Position numbers and translations under genes: made by a program. Below, one piece after another: positions 50,373 to 58,270 of a stretch of DNA of 64,000 bases. Numbering within the stretch: the first letter of the stretch is position 1; every line of letters starts with the position of its first letter. The stretch comes from JBBDMX01 sp040878035 (lineage in GTDB: Bacteria > Planctomycetota > Phycisphaerae > Phycisphaerales > Phycisphaeraceae), in NCBI GenBank assembly GCA_040878035.1, contig JBBDMX010000069.1, positions 1 through 64,000 of the forward strand. The letters are read 5' to 3'. The notes under the pieces are model-generated. The model was given only the letters and a program-made list of their open reading frames with translations. It was not told where the DNA came from and ran no database searches.

Positions 50373-51391
50373 GGCAGCACACAATAGGGACTTGGCATCC
50401 CCGCCGCCAGCCAGATGGATCGCCGTGATGCTTCTGCCCACGCCGGGCCGGCGGGGACCAGCCGGGACTGCGACTCTATCCAAAAGGAACCGGGCCGGCT
50501 GGAACTGCCAACGATGCACCGGGTGGATCATGGACAAATGACGCACAAAAATCGGATATCTGGACATGTCAGCCACCTCCCCTATACCCCCCATCATCGT
50601 TTTCACTCAACAATCTGTAAAACCAATAGTTACAAGTGTCATACCCCCATGTCAGTGGCGTGTCATGGTGACATTATTGATTCCGTGGTGACTGCTTCGT
50701 AATATTTTTAGCCAACATATTTTACACGCGATTAGCAATATTCAGTAAGTGTCAGGCCTCGCCGTTGCCAAACATGTCTGAAACGCGCATGACGGTGCGG
50801 TTCCATGGACTCATGTTCGGCCAAGAGCCCTTGGGCTATCCGGGTGGCATGCCGGTGGCATCCGTGGTTAGTGTGGCCGCGGCAAACCCAATCGCATGAA
50901 CTTGTGATACTGAATAGTAATCCATATATTTAACATGGTATCGGCCAGGCGTTGAAAGTAAAGAAAAAAAATGCAAAAAAAAGGATTGCAATAGTTACAG
51001 GAAAACCCAATAATGGCGTATTGGGGGTCGAGTCTTTTGTTGGGCCGGCTTGCGGGGGGCATGTGCTGAGAAGGAGAGGACTTTAGATTCGTTCAATGCG
51101 GTCATTGGCAGCAGACTGTCAGTAGTTGCTGCTGGAGTTGCTGTTCACTCCGGGGTACGGGGTCCGGGGTACGGAGTTTGGGGGTTTGTGTCTAAGGTCA
51201 GGGGGGTCAGGCGGTGGGAGCGGTGTTGCAGGAGCGGGATTATTTGCGGTCGATGGTTGGTGATTCCCTGGCGAGGGTGTTGAAATCCGCGCTCATTGGT
51301 GATGCAGCCAAACCTTGGGGTCCGGGGTCCAACGACCCCGCGACGTTGTGTGCTCAGCGGCATGAAATCAACATTTCAGGAGTGTCTTCAT
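50373..51391. other. AT-rich spacer upstream of the cold-shock gene
   Basis: About 1 kb without a convincing gene. From about 50570 to 51010 the composition is markedly more AT-rich than the rest of the window, with A runs near 50960-50980. An 11-base direct repeat CAATAGTTACA occurs at 50624-50634 and 50989-50999. A 41-codon frame (50774-50899, MSETRMTVRFHGLMFGQEPL...) is present but unsupported. The part from 51140 to 51340 has GGGGTCCGGGG-type tandem units. Promoters for the cold-shock and coaE genes should be here. Confidence 0.5.
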
Positions 51392-51670
51392 ATGGCTACG
51401 CAAGGCCAAGTCAAGTGGTTTGATCCCAAGAAGGGCTACGGCTTCATCATCGGGCCGGCTGGGCAGGACGTGTTCGTCCATTACACGCAGATCATGGGCG
51501 ACGGGTTTCGCTCACTCAAGGATGGCGAAAGCGTGGACTACGACATCATCCAGGGCGAGAAAGGGTATCAGGCCAAATCGGTGCAGCGCCAGGCGGCGGC
51601 GGCGGCGCAGGCCGAGGCGGCGGCAGTGTCCACGGGCTATCGCAAACGCTCGGTCGAGCTCGAGGCGTGA
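51392..51670 (+). CDS. Cold-shock domain protein
   Basis: A small RNA-binding protein, 92 residues. It has the RNP motifs KWFDPKKGYGFIIG (RNP1) and DVFVHYTQI (RNP2) and the ending VDYDIIQGEKGYQAKSVQ. An Ala/Gln-rich tail of about 25 residues and a basic RKRSVELEA end extend it beyond the usual 66-70. AGGAG lies nine bases before the ATG. Cold-shock genes often have long structured leaders, which would fit the large spacer upstream. Confidence 0.9.
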   Translation: MATQGQVKWFDPKKGYGFIIGPAGQDVFVHYTQIMGDGFRSLKDGESVDYDIIQGEKGYQAKSVQRQAAAAAQAEAAAVSTGYRKRSVELEA

Positions 51671-51762
51671 GCTTGACCTAACTCCATCAGTCCATGCCCA
51701 CCAGAAGGGGGCATGCCTCCGCTGGCGCACGCTCCGCCCCTGCCGGGTATTCTCGTTGGGGC

Positions 51763-52656
51763 ATGATCTGGAACGATCTGGTTAATGGTATCGCCCTGGG
51801 CGTGCTGCTGTGCATCCCCATCGTCTGGGTGGCCACGCGGCGCACGGCCCGGCGGGTCCGCCAACTCGAGCAACGCGCCCGCGGCGCCCAGCGCCTGGCG
51901 GAACTGGGCGGCCTGACCAGCGGCCTGGCGCACGAGATCAAGAACCCCCTGTCCACCGTCGGCTTGAACCTCCAGCTCATGCAGGAAGACCTGGCGGAAC
52001 TGGAACGCCACGTCCAGGAGAATGCCGCCACCCAGGAGAGAGTCGCCCGCATGAAGCGCCGTGCCGATGCCCTGGCGCGGGAGACGCAGCGCTTGCGCGT
52101 GATCCTTGAAGACTTCCTCCGCTTTGCCGGCCGCATCAAACTCGACCTGGCGACCGTGCCGCTGCACCAGCTTATCGACGAGTTGACCGACTTCTATACC
52201 CCCCAGGCGCAAGCCTCGGGCGTACGCCTGCGCACCCAGCTCGAAGCCCAGCCCGATACGGTCGTGGCCGACCAGGCGCAGATCAAGCAGGCCCTGCTCA
52301 ACCTGCTGATCAACGCCACGCAAGCCATGAGTGAGGCCCGCCAGTCGAGCAACCCCCCCAAGCCGCACGGCGGGGGCGAGGAGTTGTTCATCCGCACCCA
52401 ACGCGCCCGCGCCCTGGGCCGCGAGGAACTGCACATTCACGTGATTGACACCGGCCCGGGCATCCCGGCCGACCAACTCGAACGCATCTTCCAGCCGTAT
52501 TATTCGACCAAGCGTCACGGCACGGGCCTGGGCCTGCCCACCTCGCGACGGATCATCGAAGAACACGGCGGCCACCTGACGGTGCATTCGGAACTGGGCC
52601 GTGGCACCGATTTCGTGATCGCCGTGCCGGTGGACGGTCCGCCAAGGCAGGAGTGA
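51763..52656 (+). CDS. Orphan sensor histidine kinase with one membrane helix
   Basis: A 297-residue kinase. One membrane helix (about 8-26, GIALGVLLCIPIVWVATRR) then a short coiled coil, the H-box GGLTSGLAHEIKNPLSTVGL, and the ATPase domain with NLLINATQAMSEA (N box), VIDTGPGIPADQLE (G1), FQPYYSTKRHGTGLGLPTSR (F, G2). There is no periplasmic sensor domain and no response regulator nearby, so the partner is unknown. The start at 51763 is by homology to the membrane helix. Confidence 0.85.
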   Translation: MIWNDLVNGIALGVLLCIPIVWVATRRTARRVRQLEQRARGAQRLAELGGLTSGLAHEIKNPLSTVGLNLQLMQEDLAELERHVQENAATQERVARMKRRADALARETQRLRVILEDFLRFAGRIKLDLATVPLHQLIDELTDFYTPQAQASGVRLRTQLEAQPDTVVADQAQIKQALLNLLINATQAMSEARQSSNPPKPHGGGEELFIRTQRARALGREELHIHVIDTGPGIPADQLERIFQPYYSTKRHGTGLGLPTSRRIIEEHGGHLTVHSELGRGTDFVIAVPVDGPPRQE

Positions 52657-52661
52657 GAACT

Positions 52662-52735
52662 GCACGCCGGAACTGAATTTGCAGAACCCTGGATTTTCCG
52701 GAAATGCCGACCTTCGCAGACTTCGCTCTGGCTTG
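52662..52735. repeat. Palindromic repeat, CCGGACCTGAG family (copy 5, diverged)
   Basis: GCACGCCGGAACTGAA and CTCTGGCTTGGC at the ends, with TTTTCCGGAAATGCCGACC inside. It separates the kinase from the GNAT gene. Confidence 0.6.
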
Positions 52736-52741
52736 GCGGCC

Positions 52742-53023
52742 CTACACCTCTTCCTTCACCAGTTCCATGTACTTGGGGAAGCGGGTGAGGAACTCGTGGG
52801 CGACGTAAGGACAGCCGGGGACGACTTTGAGGCCCTGGGCGCGGGCGTGCTCGAAACCGTGGGTCACCAGTATGGCGGCGATGCCCTTGTTGCGGTGCTC
52901 CGGCGGAACGTAGACGAAGTAGAAGTTCAGCGACCCGTCGTGCGGCTTGTAGTTCAACATCGCTTTATCGTCACCCAGGTCGATCACGAAGCGGTGGTCG
53001 TCGGGCTCGTGCCGAATGTCCAT
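52742..53023 (-). CDS. GNAT-family N-acetyltransferase (YidJ/GtNAT-like)
   Basis: A 93-residue single-domain acetyltransferase of the short GNAT type. FYFVYVPPEHRNKGIAAILV is the acetyl-CoA loop (motif A, R/QxxGxG/A), followed by HGFEHARAQGLKVVPGCPYV and AHEFLTRFPKYMELV. Such proteins modify small molecules or proteins, with unknown substrate. The start at 53023 is the family N terminus; the longer frame is not supported. Confidence 0.8.
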   Translation of the reverse strand: MDIRHEPDDHRFVIDLGDDKAMLNYKPHDGSLNFYFVYVPPEHRNKGIAAILVTHGFEHARAQGLKVVPGCPYVAHEFLTRFPKYMELVKEEV

Positions 53024-53084
53024 GGTTGATTGTACGCCGGTTTTGGCGGCGAGGGAACGCGGCAAGCCGCGGCGCTTCGCAAGA

Positions 53085-53387
53085 TCATTCAGCGAAGTCG
53101 TAGACCTGCACGCGCTGCCAGTGGGGTTTGTGCCTGGCGATGAACTGCTGGTGCAGGTCGTGCACCTGGTACGCATCGTGGCCGGCCTGGTCGTCGAGCA
53201 CGACGCACAGGCCCACGTGGTAGGAGTTGTCCACCACGTCGCGCGGGGTCATGGCGGGCTTACCCGCCCAGAGTTGGCGAACCCCCGGGACTTGCCCCAG
53301 CATCTGCCGGCAGTCCTGCTCCAGCGCCGCTTGCTGGACCGCTGACGTACCGTCCTTAAGCCAGAAAAACACCATGTGGATGAACAT
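53085..53387 (-). CDS. Dabb (stress-responsive A/B barrel) protein
   Basis: A 100-residue ferredoxin-like barrel protein: MFIHMVFFWLKDGTSAVQQA, CRQMLGQVPGVRQLWAGKPA, and YHVGLCVVLDDQAGHDAYQV then HDLHQQFIARHKPHWQRVQV. The family is linked to stress responses but is mostly uncharacterised in bacteria. It lies next to the GNAT gene on the same strand. Confidence 0.85.
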   Translation of the reverse strand: MFIHMVFFWLKDGTSAVQQAALEQDCRQMLGQVPGVRQLWAGKPAMTPRDVVDNSYHVGLCVVLDDQAGHDAYQVHDLHQQFIARHKPHWQRVQVYDFAE

Positions 53388-53440
53388 TGCCTGCTCCTGT
53401 TGAATGCCTGGATGTGCAGTCTATCCCGGCTGAGAAGAGA

Positions 53441-53493
53441 TCCCGGCCAAGCTCGAAGACTCGCATGGCGGGGCTTGGACTCGCATGGCCGGC
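53441..53493. repeat. Hairpin repeat, CAAGCCCCGGCA family (copy 4, diverged)
   Basis: GATCCCGGCCAAGCTCGAAG and TCGCATGGCGGGGCTTGG with a duplicated ACTCGCATGGC. It is in the Dabb-YajQ spacer. Confidence 0.5.
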
Positions 53494-53495
53494 CT

Positions 53496-53987
53496 TCAGC
53501 GCTTCATGTTGACGAACTGGAGGGGAACCTCGCTGGGCTGACCCTTGAGCAAGGTCATGACCGCCTGGAGATCGTCGAGCTGCTTGCCGGTGATGCGCAG
53601 TTCCTCGCCCTGAATGGACGCCTGCACTTTGATCTTGCTGTCCTTGATGGCCTTGACCATCTGCTTGGCCAGGTCCTGGGGGATGCCCTCGCGGATGGTG
53701 ACATCGCGTTTGAGCGCCCCGCCGGAGGTGGGGGTCGGCTCGTCGAACTGGAAGGTCTTGACCTCCAGGCCGCGCTTCACTGCCGCCTGAAGGAACATTT
53801 CCCTCAGGGCGTCCATCTTCATCCGCTCGGCGGCGAGCATGTGCAGCTTCTTCTCCTTGCGGTCGAAGGTCAACTCGGTCTTGCTGCCGCGGAAGTCGTA
53901 GCGCGTGGCCACGGCCTTAAGCGTGTTGTTCACGGCGTTATCGACTTCCTGAAAGTCCACGCGGCTGACGACGTCAAATGAGGGCAT
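53496..53987 (-). CDS. yajQ: YajQ-family cyclic-di-GMP-binding protein
   Basis: A 163-residue RNA/nucleotide-binding protein of the YajQ family. It opens MPSFDVVSRVDFQEVDNAVN and contains RYDFRGSKTELTFDRKEKKL, ALREMFLQAAVKRGLEVKTF, REGIPQDLAKQMVKAIKDSK, and the end TGKQLDDLQAVMTLLKGQPS. Some members bind cyclic-di-GMP and act as cofactors for transcription factors. It is downstream of the ribosomal operon terminator. Confidence 0.92.
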   Translation of the reverse strand: MPSFDVVSRVDFQEVDNAVNNTLKAVATRYDFRGSKTELTFDRKEKKLHMLAAERMKMDALREMFLQAAVKRGLEVKTFQFDEPTPTSGGALKRDVTIREGIPQDLAKQMVKAIKDSKIKVQASIQGEELRITGKQLDDLQAVMTLLKGQPSEVPLQFVNMKR

Positions 53988-54026
53988 GGGTCACCTGCTC
54001 CCTGGAAACGGAGGGATCGCGGCCAC

Positions 54027-54056
54027 AAAAAACCCAGAGACCGGTGCCTCTGGGTT
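54027..54056 (-). terminator. Intrinsic terminator of the ribosomal operon
   Basis: On the minus strand, AACCCAGAG pairs with CTCTGGGTT around a short loop and is followed by a run of T. It lies 25 bases after the rplQ stop codon. It is the clearest terminator in the window. Confidence 0.85.
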
Positions 54057-54080
54057 TGTTTTACATTGGTGGTTCAGAAG

Positions 54081-54722
54081 TTACTCGCTCTTGACGGATT
54101 CCTGATCGGCGGCCGGGGCGGGCGCCTCGGCGGCGGGAGCAGCTTGGGTCTTGCTCGCTTTGCGCAGCTTGGCGGCGAATTCCATACGGCCGTTGGCCTT
54201 CTCGCGGCGGCGCGAATACTGGCCGGGCACCTGCGGGCCTTCGTCGGCGCTGGAAACCAACTGCAACACGCACAGGTCGCTGCCGTCGCCGATGCGATGG
54301 CTGCTCTTGAGCACCCGGCTGTTGCGCAAGCGGTGGCCGCCGGCGAGCTTGATGATCCGCGTGTAGCCGCCGGGACGATCGCCAAAGGTCGGCGCGATTT
54401 CGTCAAAGAGCTTCTTGACCACGCGCGGGCCGTCCATCAATTCGCCATACTTGTTGCGCTTGACGCCTTGATCATCCTCCTCCTTGGACGTATCCACCAT
54501 GATACGGTCCTGGAGTTCAGCGATGACGCGGCGGCGCGACGCCAGATCGCCCTTCTTGGCGGCGGTGATCAGCTTCTCGATGAAGGGCTGCACCATCTTG
54601 GCCTTGGGCAGGGTCGTGGTGATCTGGCTGTGCGTGAACAGCGCCACCGCCAGGTTGCGGCGATCGGCGCGGCGATGCTCGGCGTCGCGGCCAAGCTTGT
54701 ATCCAGCTATTCGGTGTCTCAT
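54081..54722 (-). CDS. rplQ: 50S ribosomal protein L17 with C-terminal extension
   Basis: Large-subunit protein, 213 residues against about 120-130 for most bacteria. The core is standard: MRHRIAGYKLGRDAEHRRAD, THSQITTTLPKAKMVQPFIE, and GGYTRIIKLAGGHRLRNSRV. A C-terminal extension of about 80 residues is rich in Ala/Pro/Glu (APAAEAPAPAADQESVKSE). It is the last gene of the alpha operon and is followed by the terminator. Confidence 0.95.
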   Translation of the reverse strand: MRHRIAGYKLGRDAEHRRADRRNLAVALFTHSQITTTLPKAKMVQPFIEKLITAAKKGDLASRRRVIAELQDRIMVDTSKEEDDQGVKRNKYGELMDGPRVVKKLFDEIAPTFGDRPGGYTRIIKLAGGHRLRNSRVLKSSHRIGDGSDLCVLQLVSSADEGPQVPGQYSRRREKANGRMEFAAKLRKASKTQAAPAAEAPAPAADQESVKSE

Positions 54723-54777
54723 GGTTCGTGCTCGCTTTCAGAAAGCAGGCCCAGCCCCGCTCAAAGCGGGGCTGCCC

Positions 54778-55788
54778 TCAGGCTTCCTGCTCTTCTTTTT
54801 CCAGTTCGGGGGGCAGTTCCATGCCCAGGTTCAGGCTCAGGTCGGTCAGTTTCCGCTTGACCTCGCGCAACGACGTTTTGCCGAAGGAACGCACCTTGAG
54901 CAGGTCCGGCTCGGACAACGAGACCAAGTCGGCGACGGTCTGGATCTTGGCCGATTCCAGGCAATTGCTGGCGCGGACGCTCAGCTCCAGCTCGGAAATT
55001 GGCATCTGGAGCTTGCGGATCAAGTCCTCTTCGACCTTGGCGGCGGCCGCGGCGGTCTCGCTGGCGGTCGAAGAACCGATGTCGAAATACTGCACGAACG
55101 GGTTCAAATGCTTGCGAAGGATCTTGGCGGCCTCGACCAGCGCCATCTCCGGCGCCACTGTGCCGTTGGTCCACACCTCGATAGTCAGCTTGTCGTAGTT
55201 GGTCTTCTGGCCCACGCGCGTGTCCTCGACCTTGTAACGCACGCGCAGCACAGGCGTATAGATCGCATCCACCGGGATCCAGCCGATCTCCTGATCCTCG
55301 CCTTCCTGGAGCTGCTCGCTGGCGGGAACATAGCCGCGGCCCTTCTTGACGCGAAACTCAGCGTCGAAGTCCACGCTCTTGGTCAGCGTCGCCAGCACCA
55401 TGTCCTTGTTCTGAATGGTGATGGAGGTGTCGGCCTCGATCAGGTCGGCGGTCACCTGGCCCGGCCCCTCGGCCTGGAGACGCATGGTGCGCGGCTCTTC
55501 GCCTTCCATCGAGACTACCAGGTTCTTGACGTTGAGAACGATGTCGGTCACGTCCTCCATCACGCCTTCGAGGCTGGAGAACTCGTGCTCGGCGCCCTTG
55601 ACTTTGATGGCTGTCACGGCCGCGCCTTCCAGGCTCGACAGCAGGATGCGGCGCAGGCTGTTGCCGACGGTCGTGCCGAAGCCGCGTTCAAAGGGCTCGA
55701 CGACGAACTTGCCATAGGTGGCGTTGTTGAGATTGGTGTCGGGGACGACCCGGCTGGGCAGTTCCAGACCTCGCCATCGGATACGCAT
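54778..55788 (-). CDS. rpoA: RNA polymerase alpha subunit
   Basis: Core polymerase subunit, 336 residues, complete. The N-terminal assembly domain includes VVEPFERGFGTTVGNSLRRI, and the C-terminal DNA-binding domain includes LELSVRASNCLESAKIQTVA then LLKVRSFGKTSLREVKRKL. GGAG eight bases before the ATG at 55788 gives the start. It lies directly after rpsK; the usual rpsD between them is absent. Confidence 0.97.
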   Translation of the reverse strand: MRIRWRGLELPSRVVPDTNLNNATYGKFVVEPFERGFGTTVGNSLRRILLSSLEGAAVTAIKVKGAEHEFSSLEGVMEDVTDIVLNVKNLVVSMEGEEPRTMRLQAEGPGQVTADLIEADTSITIQNKDMVLATLTKSVDFDAEFRVKKGRGYVPASEQLQEGEDQEIGWIPVDAIYTPVLRVRYKVEDTRVGQKTNYDKLTIEVWTNGTVAPEMALVEAAKILRKHLNPFVQYFDIGSSTASETAAAAAKVEEDLIRKLQMPISELELSVRASNCLESAKIQTVADLVSLSEPDLLKVRSFGKTSLREVKRKLTDLSLNLGMELPPELEKEEQEA

Positions 55789-56013
55789 GGTTGATACTCC
55801 GAAAAAAGCCGGCAAATCCTGGAAGGATGCCTCGCGGTCTTAACGCCCGAATCTGTCATGCCGGGACACAGGGGGCTACTGTTCCGCGAGGGGTGATTGT
55901 AGGTCAGGTCGAGTCGTTGGGTCGGCGGTTGCAGGAGGCTAAGCCGCAAGCGGCGGGCTGAACCGCAAGCGGTCCGGGGTCCGGGGTCCCCGGGGTCCCC
56001 GGGGTCCGGGGTA
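55789..56013. other. rpsK-rpoA spacer, no rpsD, with tandem GGGTCC repeat
   Basis: In most bacteria rpsD is here. Instead there are GCCGCAAGCGGC units (about 55938-55975) and a tandem CCGGGGTCC array (about 55972-56010). I see no open frame for S4 in this gap. Confidence 0.6.
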
Positions 56014-56391
<378 letters not shown>

Positions 56392-56475
56392 GGTGCTCCT
56401 CGAATCTGCTGGCGCTGCCCGGCGCTATCTGCTAACGATGCGGGGGCAGCTCGACTCGAATGGTTGAATAGCTTG

Positions 56476-56507
56476 CGTCCCACCCGCCGGAGCGGGTGGG
56501 CTTTCGC
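56476..56507. repeat. 'CCCACCCGC...GCGGGTGGG' hairpin
   Basis: GTCCCACCCGCCGGAGCGGG then TGGGCTTTCG forms a tight stem between rpsM and rpsK. It belongs to the 581-653 family. Confidence 0.65.
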
Positions 56508-56524
56508 TGCTAACGTTCCTTTGG

Positions 56525-56908
56525 TTACTTCATCGCCTTGACGGACTTTTTGACCGCCACGGTCTTGCGTTTGCCCTTGCGGGTTCGCGCGTTGGTTCTG
56601 GTGCGCTGGCCATGCACGGGCAGGCCCCGGCGGTGCCGGTCGCCGCGGTAGGAGCGGATGTCCTTGAGCCGCTGGATGTCCTGCGCCACCTTGCGGCGCA
56701 GGGCGCCCTCGATCAGGTGCGTGCCTTCGATCACGCCGGCGATATGCGCCAACTGCTCTTCGGTGAGCTTGTTGGCGCGGGTCTGGCCGTCCACCTCGGC
56801 CTGCGCCAGGACGTGGTCGGCAGTGGTCGGCCCAATGCCAAACAGGTAGCGCAGGGCGATGCGAATCGGCTTGTTATCGGGAATGTCAACACCGGCGAGT
56901 CGGGGCAT
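56525..56908 (-). CDS. rpsM: 30S ribosomal protein S13
   Basis: Small-subunit head protein, 127 residues. MPRLAGVDIPDNKPIRIALR is the N terminus, with YLFGIGPTTADHVLAQAEVD, SYRGDRHRRGLPVHGQRTRT and NARTRKGKRKTVAVKK as standard motifs. The start at 56908 is by homology. It lies between rpmJ and rpsK. Confidence 0.96.
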   Translation of the reverse strand: MPRLAGVDIPDNKPIRIALRYLFGIGPTTADHVLAQAEVDGQTRANKLTEEQLAHIAGVIEGTHLIEGALRRKVAQDIQRLKDIRSYRGDRHRRGLPVHGQRTRTNARTRKGKRKTVAVKKSVKAMK

Positions 56909-56922
56909 GGTGAGTTCCTCTC

Positions 56923-57036
56923 TTATCCCTGGCGCTGCTTGTGCTTGGGGTTGGTGCAAATCACGCGGACGACGCCTTTGCGGCGCACGACCTTGCAGTT
57001 TTCACAGATACGCTTGACGCTGCTACGAACTTTCAT
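56923..57036 (-). CDS. rpmJ: 50S ribosomal protein L36
   Basis: A 37-residue zinc-ribbon protein: MKVRSSVKRICENCKVVRRK then GVVRVICTNPKHKQRQG. The zinc ligands CxxC, C and H (residues 11, 14, 27, 32) are intact. It is between infA and rpsM, the standard place. Confidence 0.95.
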   Translation of the reverse strand: MKVRSSVKRICENCKVVRRKGVVRVICTNPKHKQRQG

Positions 57037-57083
57037 GGCGAACCTCGGTTACCGTGGGATGCTGAGCCGCAAGCGGCTGTGGA

Positions 57084-57299
57084 TCAGTGGCGGTAGGTAA
57101 TGCGGCCTTTGGTCAGATCATAAGGGCTGATTTCAATGGTGACGCGGTCGCCGGGGAGGATGCGGATGTAGTTCATTCTCATCTTCCCGGAAATGTGCGC
57201 CACCATCTCGTGCTTGTTTTCCAGCCGAACGCGGAACATCGCGTTAGGCAGCGCGTCGATCACCTCGGCTTCCACCGTGATCTTGTCTTCTTTGGCCAT
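57084..57299 (-). CDS. infA: Translation initiation factor IF-1
   Basis: A 71-residue OB-fold factor: MAKEDKITVEAEVIDALPNA, MFRVRLENKHEMVAHISGKM, RILPGDRVTIEISPYDLTKG, RITYRH. It lies between map and rpmJ, the classic order. The start at 57299 is by homology to the family. Confidence 0.95.
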   Translation of the reverse strand: MAKEDKITVEAEVIDALPNAMFRVRLENKHEMVAHISGKMRMNYIRILPGDRVTIEISPYDLTKGRITYRH

Positions 57300-57388
57300 G
57301 CCGTCCCTGTCTGGTTCCCGATGCGATCCGGCGGCACGCGCCGTCATACTCACATCGCCGTTGTCCGGGCCGACACGGCCCGGCTCAC

Positions 57389-58168
57389 TTACCGACCGTC
57401 GGTCAGCACTTCGGCGCCGCTGGCGGTCACCGCCACCGTGTGCTCGTAATGCGCTGAAGGCTGCCGGTCCGCCGTCAACACCGTCCATCCATCCGAGAGC
57501 GTGATCACCTCGTGCGTGCCGAGATTGCACATCGGCTCGATCGCCAGCACCATGCCCTCGCGCAGGATGATGTCATGTCTCAACAGTTCCCGGCTGACGA
57601 AGTTGGGGACCTTGGGGTCTTCGTGCATCTTGCGACCGACGCCGTGACCCACAAAATCCCGCACCACGCTCATGCCGCAACTCTCCGCATAGTTCTGCAT
57701 CAAGCGGGCGACCTGGCTCCATCGCCGGCCGGGCTTGACGTTCTGGATCGCCAACTGAAGCACGTGTTGCGTCACGCGGCACAGTTCGCGAGCCCGACTG
57801 GGCACTTGGCCCACCAGCAAAGTCGTCGCCGAGTCGCCGCACCAACCGTCCAACTCCACCCCGCAATCGATACCGACGATGTCGCCGTCCTTGATGACCC
57901 GCTCGCCGGCGATTCCGTGCACGACCTCCTCATTGACGCTGATGCAGAGGTTGGCGGGAAATCCTTCGCCCAGCCGGTAAGTGGGGTAGTTCTTGAACAG
58001 CCCCTTGGCGCCTCTGCTGGAAAAGACCCTGAAAGCCTCCTCATCAATCTGCCGCGTTGTCATGCCGGGCTTGCAGATTTCTCTACAGTGCTCGAGCACC
58101 GCGTGAACGACTCGACCTGCCGCCCGCATGCTGCGCAGTTGCTCGCGGGTTTTAAGCGTAATCGCCAT
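57389..58168 (-). CDS. map: Methionine aminopeptidase, type I
   Basis: Removes N-terminal Met; 259 residues. The metal ligands are intact: GIDCGVELDGWCGDSATT (two Asp), GHGVGRKMHEDP (His), LAIEPM (Glu) and HYEHTVAV (Glu). The start at MAITLKTREQLRSMR (58168) is by homology. It follows secY directly, with no adk between, unlike the usual secY-adk-map order. Confidence 0.95.
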   Translation of the reverse strand: MAITLKTREQLRSMRAAGRVVHAVLEHCREICKPGMTTRQIDEEAFRVFSSRGAKGLFKNYPTYRLGEGFPANLCISVNEEVVHGIAGERVIKDGDIVGIDCGVELDGWCGDSATTLLVGQVPSRARELCRVTQHVLQLAIQNVKPGRRWSQVARLMQNYAESCGMSVVRDFVGHGVGRKMHEDPKVPNFVSRELLRHDIILREGMVLAIEPMCNLGTHEVITLSDGWTVLTADRQPSAHYEHTVAVTASGAEVLTDGR

Positions 58169-58270
58169 GTGCCGTCGCCAAAGCATCTTACACCGGTTGG
58201 GGGCATGGCGAGCCCAAGAGTATATCACGCCCTGCGCCGCCTGCCAACTGGGGGTGACAAGCCTGTGGCA

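Noticed and set aside
50774..50899. 41-codon frame in the AT-rich spacer
   Set aside because: No ribosome-binding site or homology was recognised; it is only noted in the spacer entry.
50868..51062. 64-codon minus-strand frame rich in Phe/Tyr/Cys
   Set aside because: Its residues follow from the AT-rich composition; no start signal or family.
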